The notes under the pieces: generated by a model | Told to the model about the DNA's origin: nothing | What the model saw: only the letters and a program-made list of their open reading frames with translations | Databases searched by the model: none | Source: Amphichorda felina | Taxonomy: Eukaryota; Ascomycota; Sordariomycetes; Hypocreales; Bionectriaceae | Length of the DNA: 64,000 nt | NCBI GenBank assembly: GCA_016490725.1 | Contig: JAEMHR010000061.1 | Coordinates: 62,001 to 126,000, forward strand | Reading direction: 5' to 3' | Made by a program: the position numbers and the translations under genes | Shown: positions 1-10,462 of the stretch, piece after piece | How the letters are laid out: the number at the start of each line of letters is the position of its first letter | Numbering within the stretch: position 1 is the first letter of the stretch

Positions 1-763
1 GCAACCCAGTTGGCTGAGGCCACGATTGCTGAGTCGCAATCTCCAGCACGGATTGCATTGACCGCAAGGTGCAACGCGTACATGGATGAGGAGCATGCTG
101 TGTCGACAGTGAGACTGGATTCCAGTTGAGGTCAGCAACATCTCCCGAGGTTCCAAAAGCACCAGAGGAAGAAGAAAGTACCTTGGCCCTTGCAGATTGA
201 AAATATAACTTATGCGGTTGGCAAGAATACTTGTGCCAGCGCCGGTGAAGGCGTAGGGCCTCGGATTGTCCCAATCTCTCGACTGTATCATCCAGTGATC
301 CAAACAGAAGTTGCCAACGAAAACTCCTGTCCGAGATCCGGAGACACTATCCCATGTTTCACCAGCATTCTCTATAGCTTCATATGCGACTTCGAGAAGT
401 TTTCGTTGTGACGGATCTAGCGTCTCTACCTCGAGGCCCGTCATGCCGAAAAAGGCGTGGTCAAAGTAACGGGCATCTTCATGTGCGAGAAAAGCACCTT
501 TCATCGCCACTGAACCTGGGCGGTCGGCGTTGGGGTGGTGAAACCCCCTTGTGGAAAATCGTGGATCATCGAATTCCTTCCAGCCATCTACCCTATCGCG
601 GAGGAACTCCCAAAAGTGAGAGCTGTCCCGAACACCCCCAGGCCATTGGCATCCTGTTCAATGGAATCAGCGCCTTTTCTTCTGGCAATATACAAGACAT
701 TCATCTCTTACCCATGCCCACGATAGCCACGGGCTCATGGGGATCTCGCTGTGTAGACGTCAT
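1..763 (-). CDS. Polyketide synthase, N-terminal ketosynthase part (truncated by window edge)
   Basis: This is the 5' end of a polyketide synthase gene that runs off the left edge. Exons are 763-712, 653-182 and 114-1, with introns of 58 and 67 bp and phases that add up, giving 212 residues. The protein opens with a short leader and EPVAIVGMGCQWPGG, the usual start of a beta-ketoacyl synthase domain. The ketosynthase active site reads GPSLTVDTACSSS, with the nucleophilic Cys at about residue 182. By family knowledge this domain condenses malonyl extender units, and a KS at the very N-terminus fits a type I highly reducing PKS. The reductive domains that would prove this lie outside the window. 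The start ATG sits 12 codons before the conserved EPVAIVG. The gene is divergent from the O-methyltransferase and shares its promoter, which holds two TCGGCCGA motifs. It is probably the core enzyme of the cluster. The class (reducing or not) is inference. Confidence 0.93.
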
Positions 764-1022
764 GGTGGATTTCGAGTTGAACTTCACCAGAGAAGGTATA
801 AAATGTTGAATAGTAGTGTTGAAATTAACACCAAACTTCGTTAATGCACATGGCGTTTGATATTATTCGAGGATATGTGGTAATCAAGATTATTATACAT
901 TCTTTATCTTCTTGTGAACATCTTCGCTTTGACGACTGACGATACCTAGGTTCACCTTCGCAGATGGCATTGTGGACTCTGCTGGATTCATCCGTATCTG
1001 CATCAGCGATTGGTGTGTAGCC

Positions 1023-1030
1023 TCGGCCGA
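1023..1030. promoter_or_regulatory. TCGGCCGA palindrome, copy 1 (PKS/OMT promoter)
   Basis: Exact 8-bp palindrome made of two inverted CGG half-sites with no spacer, a form compatible with a Zn2Cys6 binuclear cluster regulator. It lies 260 bp before the PKS start and 521 bp before the OMT start. The function is inferred from its recurrence in cluster promoters. Confidence 0.5.
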
Positions 1031-1066
1031 ACAGCCTTACCTGTGTGAAGGGGTAAGCCGACAACG

Positions 1067-1074
1067 TCGGCCGA
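1067..1074. promoter_or_regulatory. TCGGCCGA palindrome, copy 2 (PKS/OMT promoter)
   Basis: Second exact copy in the same divergent promoter, embedded in the 10-bp palindrome GTCGGCCGAC at 1066-1075. Two copies in one promoter would fit the core PKS being the main target. Confidence 0.5.
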
Positions 1075-1550
1075 CATACCGACATGCCCGATGATGGATC
1101 GAATTGAGTAACCTGGGTGTTCTGGATCCAGCATCAGCACTGCAGGAGCTGCAACTGCATTGGGAAGGCCCCAATAGACGTGTTGCAGATTACATGTATC
1201 ACGTAATGTATGCCTTGAGCCAAACACAGCCATCGGGGCGTGGAAATTCGACCTAAGTAGCCTGATGTACGAATGAGAAGCCAAGACACAATGGCTCTAG
1301 GCCATGGATTCCTGTCCCAATGAAGGGGTCAAGCTCTTTAGTTGTGCCTGTTCACGTAACCGAGCTGTAATGGACATGCGTACCCAAATACGAAAGACAT
1401 GTGGTTAATATTAATACTACTGCTAGCATCTCAAAATACTGCCTCAAGATTCGCTGGTCCTCATCGTTTCCTCTAGAAATCGACGTTCTAGTTCCACACA
1501 CAGCCCACGTTATATCCAAGCAAACTAAATCACATCAATCGTTGTTCACA

Positions 1551-2981
1551 ATGACAATCCAGACAAACGGAAATCATTCCAATGGTACAATGGCCAGCCA
1601 ACCAAACGGGAAGCATTTGAATGGCACATCGACCATCCAAAATAACGGCGGTATCCAGGGCGAGTCCACGTCAATTTTATCCCTGGCCCAGAATATCCTG
1701 GATCTTACCCAGGACATGACCAAGTACTTCCAGGCAAACAACCTCGCCGCGCCAACATTTGCACTCCAATCCCAGGACCCTCCCGACACACCCGAATACC
1801 GCCGTATCCACGCCAATCTGAAGACATCCTTGGAGGATCTCTCGCGCCTCATTGATGGCCCCCGCAAGTGGCTCAGGGCTTTCTGCTGCACCGGCTACGA
1901 CCTGGGCGCCCTGCAAGTGGCTCTCGACTTTGAATTCTTCCAATTGGTCCCTGCGCATGGCGAAATCAAGCTGGAGGATTTGGCCGAGAAGGCTGGTCTG
2001 GATGCGGACCGCACCGGGCGCGTTGTCCGTCAACTGATGACCTACCGCATCTTTGAAGAACTCCGACCCAGATTCATCTCCCACAGCTCCACCTCCCTGG
2101 CGATGCAGCAGGATGACCAACTCCGATCCGTCGTCCACTACTCGCTCGATGAGATGCTCAAGGCAGCTGCTGACTGCAATGTTAGCCTCAAGGCAAACCC
2201 CTATGAGGCGCACCAGAATCAGAACCCATTCGTCACGAGACACGGTGTTGGCATTTTCGAATTCTACAAGAAGGATCCGGAGAAAGCGCGCCGGTTCGCA
2301 AAGGCCATGGCTGGCCTGCGGAAGATGGACCGTCATCTTGACTATCTGCTTAAGGACGGCTTTGACTGGTCGGCTATCCAAGGGACGGTCGTGGATTGCG
2401 GAGGTGGCAACGGTCATATTTCCAAAACCCTGGCTGAAGTAAGTCTTCCCCAATTTGACGGTACGAAACCGTTCAACATTGGCTAACTCTGTGAATTACA
2501 GCTCTATCCCAACTTGGATTTTGTCGTGGAAGACTCCAATGCCGATATGCTCGCCGAGGGGAAAGAGTCACTGCCCAAGGACCTCGACGGCCGAGTCAAG
2601 TATCTCCAACACAGCTTCTTCGACCCACAGCCGGTCAAGGACGCCGCTGCTTTCCTGATCCGCCAGTGCACACACAACTGGGCTGACAATGACGTGGTTA
2701 CCATCTTCAAGTCGTTCGTTCCTGGGCTTGAAGGCTCCGGGCCCGATACTCCACTGCTCATCAACGACATTATCATTCCGGAGCCAGGTACCTGGCCCCG
2801 CCATCAGGAGCGTGTCGTGCGGCAGGTGGATATGGTCATGTTGGTCAATTGTGGCGCCAAGCAGCGCACCAAGGCTGAGTTTGAGGCGCTGTTGAAGGAG
2901 GCGGACTCGAGATATGAGATTCGGAATGTCTTCGATAACGGGCCGCTGGGTCTGCTCGAGGTCTACCTGAACCGATATTGA
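1551..2981 (+). CDS. SAM-dependent O-methyltransferase (fungal secondary metabolism type)
   Basis: Two exons, 1551-2438 and 2502-2981, with a 63-bp intron; product 455 residues. The N-terminus (about 1-45) is a low-complexity Asn/Gly-rich stretch. A winged-helix dimerisation region follows, then the SAM-binding motif VVDCGGGNGH near residues 280-290. The acidic strand end DFVVED follows directly after the intron. The catalytic His of the plant-type OMT fold (usually HDW) appears as H354 in THNW. Known members methylate phenolic or enolic hydroxyls, such as the 4-hydroxyl of pyrones in solanapyrone-type pathways. The exact substrate here is unknown. The start is the first ATG with the usual polar leader. 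A longer upstream frame begins at a GTG and is not needed. It is divergent from the PKS and followed by P450-1 on the same strand. Confidence 0.93.
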
Positions 2982-3635
2982 AGGCTGTGTGTTACCGAAG
3001 TAGACTAGCATAACAATCACGACCCGAGATAACGACTCAGTTCTTCCTCTGATTCCTTACCGTGAGACCAAAAACCTAGAGTGGCTGGTGCTTTGATCCT
3101 AGCCCTAGCATTTTCCGTAGGACTCGTAGTTGTCCACGGCTTGATGGTGCCCTCGACATCGGCACTGGGTGAGACAATTCCCGTGTGAACAGTGTCAGCT
3201 CCGTCCGTAAGCAACGGCCCCGTCTCACGCCACTGGGCCGCGCAACCACTAAGGGAATATACTATGTAAAGGCCTCGGCCGATAGGCTTGGGTTGTAATC
3301 ATTCCGGCGGACGGGTCAAGGGTCACCTCGGGACTACTGCAGCAGGGGTCACATCGGCTCGCAGGTTCAGCAACAGTCAGATCGGGCCAATTTCCGTCTT
3401 CTGTGGCGTTCCTCTGCATGGAAAATTATGGGGCAGCATGATGGATGGCTTGGATATCTGGGGTCGTCGACTTGTCCACTGTGCACGTCCATCGTTGTGT
3501 GCAATGTTCGGCTGAACGTCACCAACTACCTAGTAGAGAGTCATTAATTCTGGCATCATCTTTATATTTACAGCGAAAGAGGCACTTCAAGATTGATCTT
3601 TCACCACCGACACCACTACCATCAGAAGAAGCGTC
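2982..3635. promoter_or_regulatory. OMT/P450-1 intergenic region
   Basis: 654 bp that carry the OMT 3' end and the promoter of P450-1. No gene was recognised. It contains an exact TCGGCCGA at 3275-3282 and an AT-rich TATA-like stretch near 3560, about 75 bp before the P450 start. Confidence 0.5.
3275..3282. promoter_or_regulatory. TCGGCCGA palindrome, copy 3 (P450-1 promoter)
   Basis: Exact copy of the cluster palindrome, 354 bp before the ATG of P450-1. It is the only exact copy in this intergenic gap. Confidence 0.5.
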
Positions 3636-5438
3636 ATGTTCACGTTCCTCGATAAAGTCCTTTCGGCCCCCGACGAGGGGCTGACCATACTCCATGTTCT
3701 CATCGTCTTGGCCACCGTTACCATACTCTCGTACGGCCTGTATCAATGGCTACTACCGAAACCTATTCCAGGCATTGCGTACAATCCAAAGGCGACAAAA
3801 TCCCTTCTCGGCGATGTTCCTGCCATGATCAAAGAAGTTAGCGTGACGGGCGAGTTTCGTGTTTGGTGCGCAAAGCAGGTCAAGCAGATGGACTCGCCAA
3901 TCTGCCAAATATTCATCCGCCCCTTCTCCAAGCCGTGGATTCTCTTGGCCGACTACCGAGAGTCCAGGGATATACTGATGCGCCGAAAAGAATTCGATAA
4001 GTCGTCCTTTCTGTCCGATGGGATGGCATGCATGGGGTCATTCCATGGCGTCTACATGACGGGGGACTCATTCAGATCCAACCGCCAACTCATCCAGGAT
4101 CTCATGACTACCACCTTTCTGAACAACCGGGCTGGTCCCGCCATTTACGACAAGGGGCTTGAATTGATGAAGCTATTCGAGCTGAAGATGAACCTGGCCA
4201 AAGGACGGCCCTTTAGTGTCAAGAAGGATTTCGAGTATACGTCTCTCGACGTCATGCTGGCCTTTGCCTTTGGCAACAATTGGGTTCACACCGCACTAGG
4301 TCCTCAATTAGATCTTGTCGGTAAACTGAAGGCCACTGATGTGGAATCCGACAAGGGCCTGGACCAGCCAGTGCAGTTCTCGACAGTTCCCCTGGTGGAA
4401 TTCCTCAACTCGGTCTACGAGGCACCCGAAATCGTGGAAAAGACGATCAATTCTGTCATGCCAAAGCTGCAGACATGGTGGTGGTCAAAGCAGTCTTGGT
4501 ACAAACACATATTTGACGAGAAAGAGCGTGCCATGAAAGAACAGATCGCCATTGCAATCAAAAACTACCAGTCTGGACATATCGAGACCGGCATGGAACA
4601 CATGCTCATGCGAGGGGCCGCCCGCGCGCAGAAGGAAGGTCGGGAGCCTGATTTTGGGAGTAAAATCTACCGGGATGAGGTAAGAAATCACCACGAGTAA
4701 CACAGGTATCGGGGTCTAACTTCCTTATAGATGTTTGGCAGCATCATTGGAGGCCACCACACGACCAGCGGGGCAATGATGTGGTTGACCAAATACCTCA
4801 CCGACCTGCCTGAAGTTCAGGACAACTTGCGCTCGGTGCTGTATCAGACTCTGTCAGCAGCGAGAGAAGAGAATCGCCTATTCACGTTTGAGGAAATCCG
4901 CCAGGCAAAACTCCCCTACTTGGACGCCGTGATTGAAGAAATGCTGCGCATCAACGCCGTTCCCGTCACTCGCGAAGCATTGCGTGACACTACAATCCTG
5001 GGACATCCCATCAAAAAGGGGACCCAAGTGTTCTTCATGTCCAACGGGCCTGGGTTTCTATCCCAGTCCTTCCATGTTGACGACTCAAAGCGAAGCGAGA
5101 CCTCGCGCGCAGCCAAACTTAACGCTACATGGGATGAGACACAGGATATGGCAGCCTTTGTCCCCGAGCGTTGGCTCGTGCGAAAGAACGACACGGGAGG
5201 TTTGTTCGCAGACGATGTTGATTTTGATGGAGCGGCAGGGCCGCAGCTGGTCTTTGGGTCAGGACCGCGCACCTGTTGGGGAAGAAGACTGGCGTATATG
5301 GAGATGCGAACGGTCATTTCGATGCTGGTCTGGGAATTTCGGCTGGAGAAGACTCCACCAGGAATATCCGGCCATGCAGGGCTTGAAGGGATTGCTCGTG
5401 TCCCGCAGCAGTGCTTTGTGAGGTTGAAAAAGATATGA
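3636..5438 (+). CDS. Cytochrome P450 monooxygenase 1
   Basis: Two exons, 3636-4679 and 4731-5438, with a 51-bp intron; 583 residues. A hydrophobic N-terminal anchor (about residues 16-42) points to the endoplasmic reticulum membrane, followed by a proline-rich hinge (KPIPG). The ExxR motif is EEMLR. The heme-binding loop is FGSGPRTCWG, with the proximal Cys at about residue 530. The I-helix motif is unusual: GGHHTTSG, with His-His where most P450s have an acidic or alcohol pair (A/G-G-x-D/E-T). The family inserts one oxygen atom using NADPH and a P450 reductase. In this cluster it probably oxidises the polyketide chain or a pyrone methyl group, which is inference from context. It is convergent with the SDR, the two stop codons being 292 bp apart. 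Confidence 0.94.
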
Positions 5439-5730
5439 GGTTTCTTATTTGGGGGGAAGGTCCATAGAATCTAGTCACATAATGGTACCAGGACAGAGGC
5501 TTATCGTCATAAATTCGGAAGGAATTGCGGGACAAATTGATGATGTCTACGTCCCTACTTTATACACTAAGATGGCAGGATTGGGGGAGAAAAGTCGCTC
5601 TCCTCATGGGAGGTTGCATGCATTGATCACCAGAAGTTGACGGAAAGGTGTGATAAGCTTGAAAGATTGAACTATATGCGAGACTCCCAAATAGTGAGCC
5701 GTCGAATACTCGACGAAGGGGACTGTTCCA

Positions 5731-6604
5731 TCAATCAGTCATTCCCGAACCATTGAGCAGCTTTTGGAAACCTTCGTTCCAAACCTTGGCACCTTGGGCG
5801 CCAAATCCTACACCAATTTCGTTCTTGAAGGAGCCATCTGCCTGTGTCTGCTCAAGGGTGGTGAAGAATCCATCGATATACTCCTCAAGCGACATTGGCT
5901 GGACGGCTTTCTCCTTGCCCCCCTGCAGCGCATCCGTCTGGTCTCTGTGAGCGGCGTTGAGGGGGGTGTCGACGTATGGCGGCACAACCTCGACCACGTT
6001 CATGTCCTTGCAGCCAGTGTATTCCAGCTGCATTCGTAGGACCTTGGTGAATGAGGCAATGGCGGCTTTCGTAGGGCAGTAGGTGGGGTAGAAGGGCACC
6101 GGAAAGTATGCCAGGGAGGAGCTTGTGAGAAAGATGTTGGTCTTGGTGCCCGACTGTGCTAGGGCGAGGAGGTGAGATGCAAATGAATGAGCGACCAAGA
6201 TGGGGGCAGTGAGGTTTGTGTTTAGCTCCCGGATTACTTCCGCTTGATCCAGGGGTTCCTGGAACATCATGTAATGGTTCTGGACTCCAGCATTGACGAA
6301 TACAGAATCCAGCCTAGGGAAATCGACCAGTATGTTCTTGACTTGGCTTTGCAAATTGTCCAGATCTGCTAGATCCCACTAGTGTGCGGCGATTAGCAGC
6401 TGCAAAACCAAAGTCATTAACAATGCATACCACACGGAATTCGAGGCCCGGCAACTCTTGCGCTATTTGGGATAGTTTCTGTCTGTTCTTCTCTCGTCCA
6501 GTCACAATGACCTTCTTCCCCATGCCGTGGAATCGGCGAGCCATCGCCTCGCCGATCCCCCCAGTAGCACCCAGGATCAGAATAGTGTTGATTCTAGACG
6601 ACAT
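5731..6604 (-). CDS. Short-chain dehydrogenase/reductase (SDR)
   Basis: Two exons, 6604-6431 and 6378-5731, with a 52-bp intron containing a TGCTAAT-like branch point; 273 residues, the classical SDR length. The nucleotide-binding motif is GATGGIGEA near residue 12. The NAG motif appears as VNAGVQ. The catalytic Ser lies in FLTSSSLAY and the Tyr-Lys pair in YCPTK. The enzyme should oxidise an alcohol or reduce a ketone with NAD(P)(H) in the cytosol. A dehydrogenase of this class is also part of the solanapyrone gene set. It is divergent from the FAD oxidase and shares a 1.2-kb promoter region with it. A reading without the intron would end in an unrelated tail, so the spliced model is preferred. 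Confidence 0.93.
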
Positions 6605-7785
6605 TGTGATTGCACAAGGGCAGTTGATGTGATTGAGCGTTGGGGGTGGAGCAACAGGGTTAAAACATGAAGATAGGTGTCAATGTATTGGGGAAAAGAT
6701 CGAAGGATTCATCGGATTCCACGTCTGAAACTGCGGGAATGGTCGGAGGCTAGAGGGGCGCTCAGAGTATCAGGGTATCTGGGTTTGGGACCGTTTCTGA
6801 CCTCCGGATTGTGCAATCCGACCATAGGTAAAGCGACATATGGTCGGTGTTGAAGCAATGGTCAGCACGTAAGCACACACGGCAAACGGAAGGCTCAGTA
6901 TGAATAATGCGTTGGAATAGAGCACTAGCTTACTCAGAAGCGGCAAGGCCAAGACCGATAATCAACATCAGCTTGGATTCATCAGACTACTTCCATCGTA
7001 TCCCGTCGACCAATGTTGACCAATGGCGGGTGTTGGCTGGGGGTGAGACCCGGTGCATACGTGCATCCATCGGGCGTCGGTCATGCATTTAAAGGCCTGT
7101 CAGCTCCCCAGCCGATGGGAGAGCGGAATTTCGGCCGTACTATTAATGTATGTATTTCCAGTTCCTAGCACATCCGCCCAACACACATACATGTACATGT
7201 AGTAGGAGGCTGCAGGTAGCGTAGGGGCCAGGACATGTGTGGCAACTCGGCTGGGATTCATCGATGATATCTGAAACCCCCATTCGGATTGTATTACCCG
7301 ACCAGCACTTGGCAGCTAAGCCGTGTCCAGAATCCAGCAGTGTGTCATTAGTACTGCATACACCTCGTCTCCCACCCCCGTTAACATCAACTCCACGCGT
7401 GAAATGATCCGCCTTGCGCCACACCAAACGCCATGTGCGTGCCATGTGGCCAGGCGATCCAGAATCCTGGCTCCAACTACATACTATTGATATGGCCTCA
7501 GCCTCACGAGGCAGAGAGCAAGTTGCCCCTTTTTATGGAAGGCTGTGGCGTCTATTTCGGGATTCCGGAAGTCTGGTGCCTACGAGGCAGAGGCAATTTA
7601 CCCCTTAGGCGCGAGACTATGATAGAGAGCGAGCCGGGTCCCCTTGTACGCTAAGAGGTATAAAATGGAAGAACCAGCGTGATCGACGCTGCTGTTTGTT
7701 TCCCAGTCTGTGCTGTGACCCTAGATCTCAATTTCCACTCTTTTACACGTGTTTCACCAAGTTCCTTATTCCCAGAGTCTCTAAG
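6605..7785. promoter_or_regulatory. Divergent promoter region between SDR and FAD oxidase
   Basis: 1,181 bp without a supported gene. It holds a near-match to the cluster palindrome, TCGGCCGT at 7131-7138, preceded by AATT much like the copy at 15764. A good TATA box TATAAAA at 7659-7665 lies about 120 bp before the FAD oxidase start. Confidence 0.5.
7131..7138. promoter_or_regulatory. TCGGCCGT, one-mismatch copy of the cluster palindrome
   Basis: Differs from TCGGCCGA only in the last base and keeps the CGG-CCG inverted core. It lies between the divergent SDR and FAD oxidase genes, the one cluster promoter gap considered here that has no exact copy. Confidence 0.35.
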
Positions 7786-9396
7786 ATGAAGGGCCTTGGT
7801 GCTTTGGCGTACGGCCTCGCCGTTCTCCAGACTTTCGTGTCCGGCGCCAGCATCCCTAGATACTTCAAGGAGCATCATACTACACCAATCAACCTGAACG
7901 CTACACAGGTTCAGCGAGAGCTTGGCCGCATGCTCTCTCGTGGCACCGTCATCTTCGGCCCTGATGATAGCCGCTATGAAAATGCAACCGCACGGTGGAA
8001 CATGTTTGCGCCTCCTCAAGTCCAGGTCATCATTGAGCCAGTAAAGGAAAAGGATGTTTCAACCATTGTAAGTAGAATGAACTATGTTGTTCGATTTCCC
8101 GTTGATTGACGCTCGGTCAAGGTCAAATACTGCAACGAGAACAGCATCGAGTTCCTGGCCCTTAATGGCGGCCATGGCTCCACCAAGACTCTTGGATCGT
8201 TTAATGGTATTGAGATCAACATGGCAAACCTCCGCGATATCAAGATCCAACCCGGCGGCAAGACTGCCTGGTTTCAAGGAGGGGTTCGAGGAGGCCAAGT
8301 CACTAGATACCTATGGGATCATGGCTACGTTACAACTACTGGGTCCTGCGACTGTGTCGGCCTGGCCGGGGCCGCACTCGGAGGTGGCCATGGACGTCAT
8401 GAAGGCCCATACGGTATGGCGAGCGACAACATACGCCAGCTCAATGTTGTTCTAGCCAATGGCAAGTCCATCCGCGTGAACAAGAAGAGCCACAGTGATC
8501 TCCTCTGGGCCATGAAGGGCGCCGGACACAACTTTGGTGTCGTTACGAGCTTCGAGATGAACATTCATCCCCGGGGCCCAGACACCTGGCACTATCACAA
8601 TTACATCTGGCGTGGAGAAAAGGTGGAGGAGGTTTTCACTGCTCTCAACGCCTTCCACAACAACGGCAAGACTCCCGTCAACATGACCACCAACTTTGGA
8701 AATTTCATGATGAACGAAACTGTCTCCAAGACAGATCCTGTCCTCTTCTGGACCTTTGCTTACCGCGGATCTGCCAAGGATGCAGAGCGTCACCTTGCGC
8801 CGTTCAACGCCATCGAATCCGTCTACGATGAGTCTGGCGATATTCCCTATCCCCAGGTGGCCGTCGCTCAGCAGACCGACGAGGATTCCTTCATCTGCCA
8901 GCACGGCAACACCCGAATCACCGCAACGGCCGGCCTGCAGGTGTATAATGTCACGGCCGAACTGCAGATCTACGAGGGATTCAAGAAGCGCATCGAGGAA
9001 AATCCCAAGCTCGCTGCAGGATGCGCCATCCTCCACGAGGGATACTCCACTAAGGCCGTCACGGAACAGAATCCCCGGGACTCGGCCTATCCTTTCCGGT
9101 CTGACCACCACCTGAATCTCATTCAGATTGTCATCCCTGATTCCAGCTTCGAGAAGGCTGCCTGGGAGTGGGCCAGGGAGGTCAGAGACCAGTGGAACAA
9201 GGGTCAGCCAGATCGACCAGGGACCGATTATGTCAACTACGCCAACGGCTTTGAACCCGTCGATCGCATCTACGGGCGTGAGCCGTGGCGCCTGGATAGG
9301 CTTCGTCACCTCAAGCACAAGTACGACCGTTTCAACCGTTTCCGTTACTTCAACCCTATCATTACCAAGAAGCAGCACGGGCATTCGGATCATTAG
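7786..9396 (+). CDS. FAD-linked oxidase, berberine-bridge / solanapyrone-synthase class
   Basis: Two exons, 7786-8067 and 8122-9396, with a 54-bp intron; 518 residues. A signal peptide occupies about residues 1-22, so the enzyme probably enters the secretory pathway. The PCMH-type FAD-binding domain follows. His112 in NGGHGS and Cys170 in TGSCDCVG sit where berberine-bridge enzymes bind FAD through two covalent bonds, so bicovalent flavin is likely. The motif AALGGGHGRHEGPYG follows. The C-terminus has the BBE-type DYVNYAN and the closing YFNP. Family members oxidise alcohols or amines with O2. The solanapyrone synthase Sol5 belongs to this class and also catalyses a Diels-Alder cyclisation. 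A similar role here is inference from gene content. A TATA box lies about 120 bp upstream. A 394-codon open frame on the opposite strand is a shadow. Confidence 0.94.
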
Positions 9397-10462
9397 CTTG
9401 AAACAACGAAGGATCGGTTTCTCCATTACGCCATAGGGAATGTACTGATGCAATGGGGGCTTGCTAGGGTGTATGTATTGCCGTGAACCCGTGTCACGGT
9501 AGGGTGTGGAAGGATAGGGTGCCTTGGCTGTTTGAGAACCTGTACGTTCATGTTGTACCAAAGGAGGAACATAGACCGCAACACCAAAAATAAATAGATG
9601 GAAATTTTGAGCCCAAGCTAAACATCGGTGCACCAAGCCGCCTGCTTCATGAAGGGGCAGAGTACGGCATTGTGTATCCGAAGGATGACATCCATCTCAT
9701 GTAGTGTGGTCTGCACAAGGAAACGTGTACAGGTCTCCCCTGCGGAAACCCTGCATGATTAGTTCCAATAGTATATAGGCAACCACATCTTTCCGGCGGG
9801 CCATCAGGCCGAACGTTGGCCGGTGAGCTCCAAATATAGGCGTGGGGTGGCTTCATTATGTTGGGTACGCCACCGTCTGTCCCCTGGATTCCATGCACGT
9901 ACGCAGGTGTGAGGATAGTACACTCTGATCCACACCAACCCAAACGGCCGGGCAAGACAGGCCTGCCACGCCCGAACTGACATCTAATGTTACATTGCAG
10001 ATCATCCTTTTGCTGCATAAGAGATGTAGATGGGACAGCTGAGGCAGACTTGCGGCCGCGGTGCCGGGTACGTCGGCATCACCGTTAGTTCGGGGCGAAT
10101 CCTCAAGAAGCCAACTTGGAAAGTTTACGAGGCTTGAAGGAGGATATGAACAGTGGCATAAAGCTAGATTTAATACGGGACGAGGATTCTAAATCCCAGG
10201 CAGGATTAGGCTCCCTCTATAGAATGCTAGAGAACAGATGTCGCATCCTATGCCGTTTGTGAGCACACATGGCCCTGTTGTTGCTAACACTACACAGAAT
10301 TACGCAAAGAATCTTCATTTGACCTAAGAGGAGCAAAAATGCAAATAAAAACTGCTTCCGGAAATTTTTCTGTTACTTTCGACTACCAGAGGGCCACAAC
10401 TTGTTACACCTTTAAATATACCGAATATCTTCCCACAGCATGACATATCGCGTTAAGCAGTC
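9397..10462. other. Intergenic, FAD oxidase to P450-2 (convergent)
   Basis: 1,066 bp between two convergent stop codons. I see no gene, repeat or cluster palindrome in it. A loose GC-rich patch near 9790-9830 (GGCCGAACGTTGGCC) is an imperfect palindrome of unknown meaning. Confidence 0.4.

Larger units (their letters stand above)
764..1550. promoter_or_regulatory. Divergent promoter region between PKS and O-methyltransferase
   Basis: This 787-bp gap separates the start codons of two divergent cluster genes. It contains no convincing gene. It holds two exact copies of the palindrome TCGGCCGA, 37 bp apart, placed so that one factor could drive both genes. The short open frames seen here on the minus strand lack start context and similarity to anything I know. 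Confidence 0.6.

Noticed and set aside
1677..2453. A 258-codon minus-strand open frame opposite the O-methyltransferase
   Set aside because: It is the shadow of the OMT exon. The plus-strand frame has the SAM-binding and catalytic motifs.
8452..9636. A 394-codon open frame on the minus strand opposite the FAD oxidase
   Set aside because: It lies fully antisense to a well-supported coding exon, has no recognisable protein features, and long antisense frames are common opposite GC-rich fungal genes.
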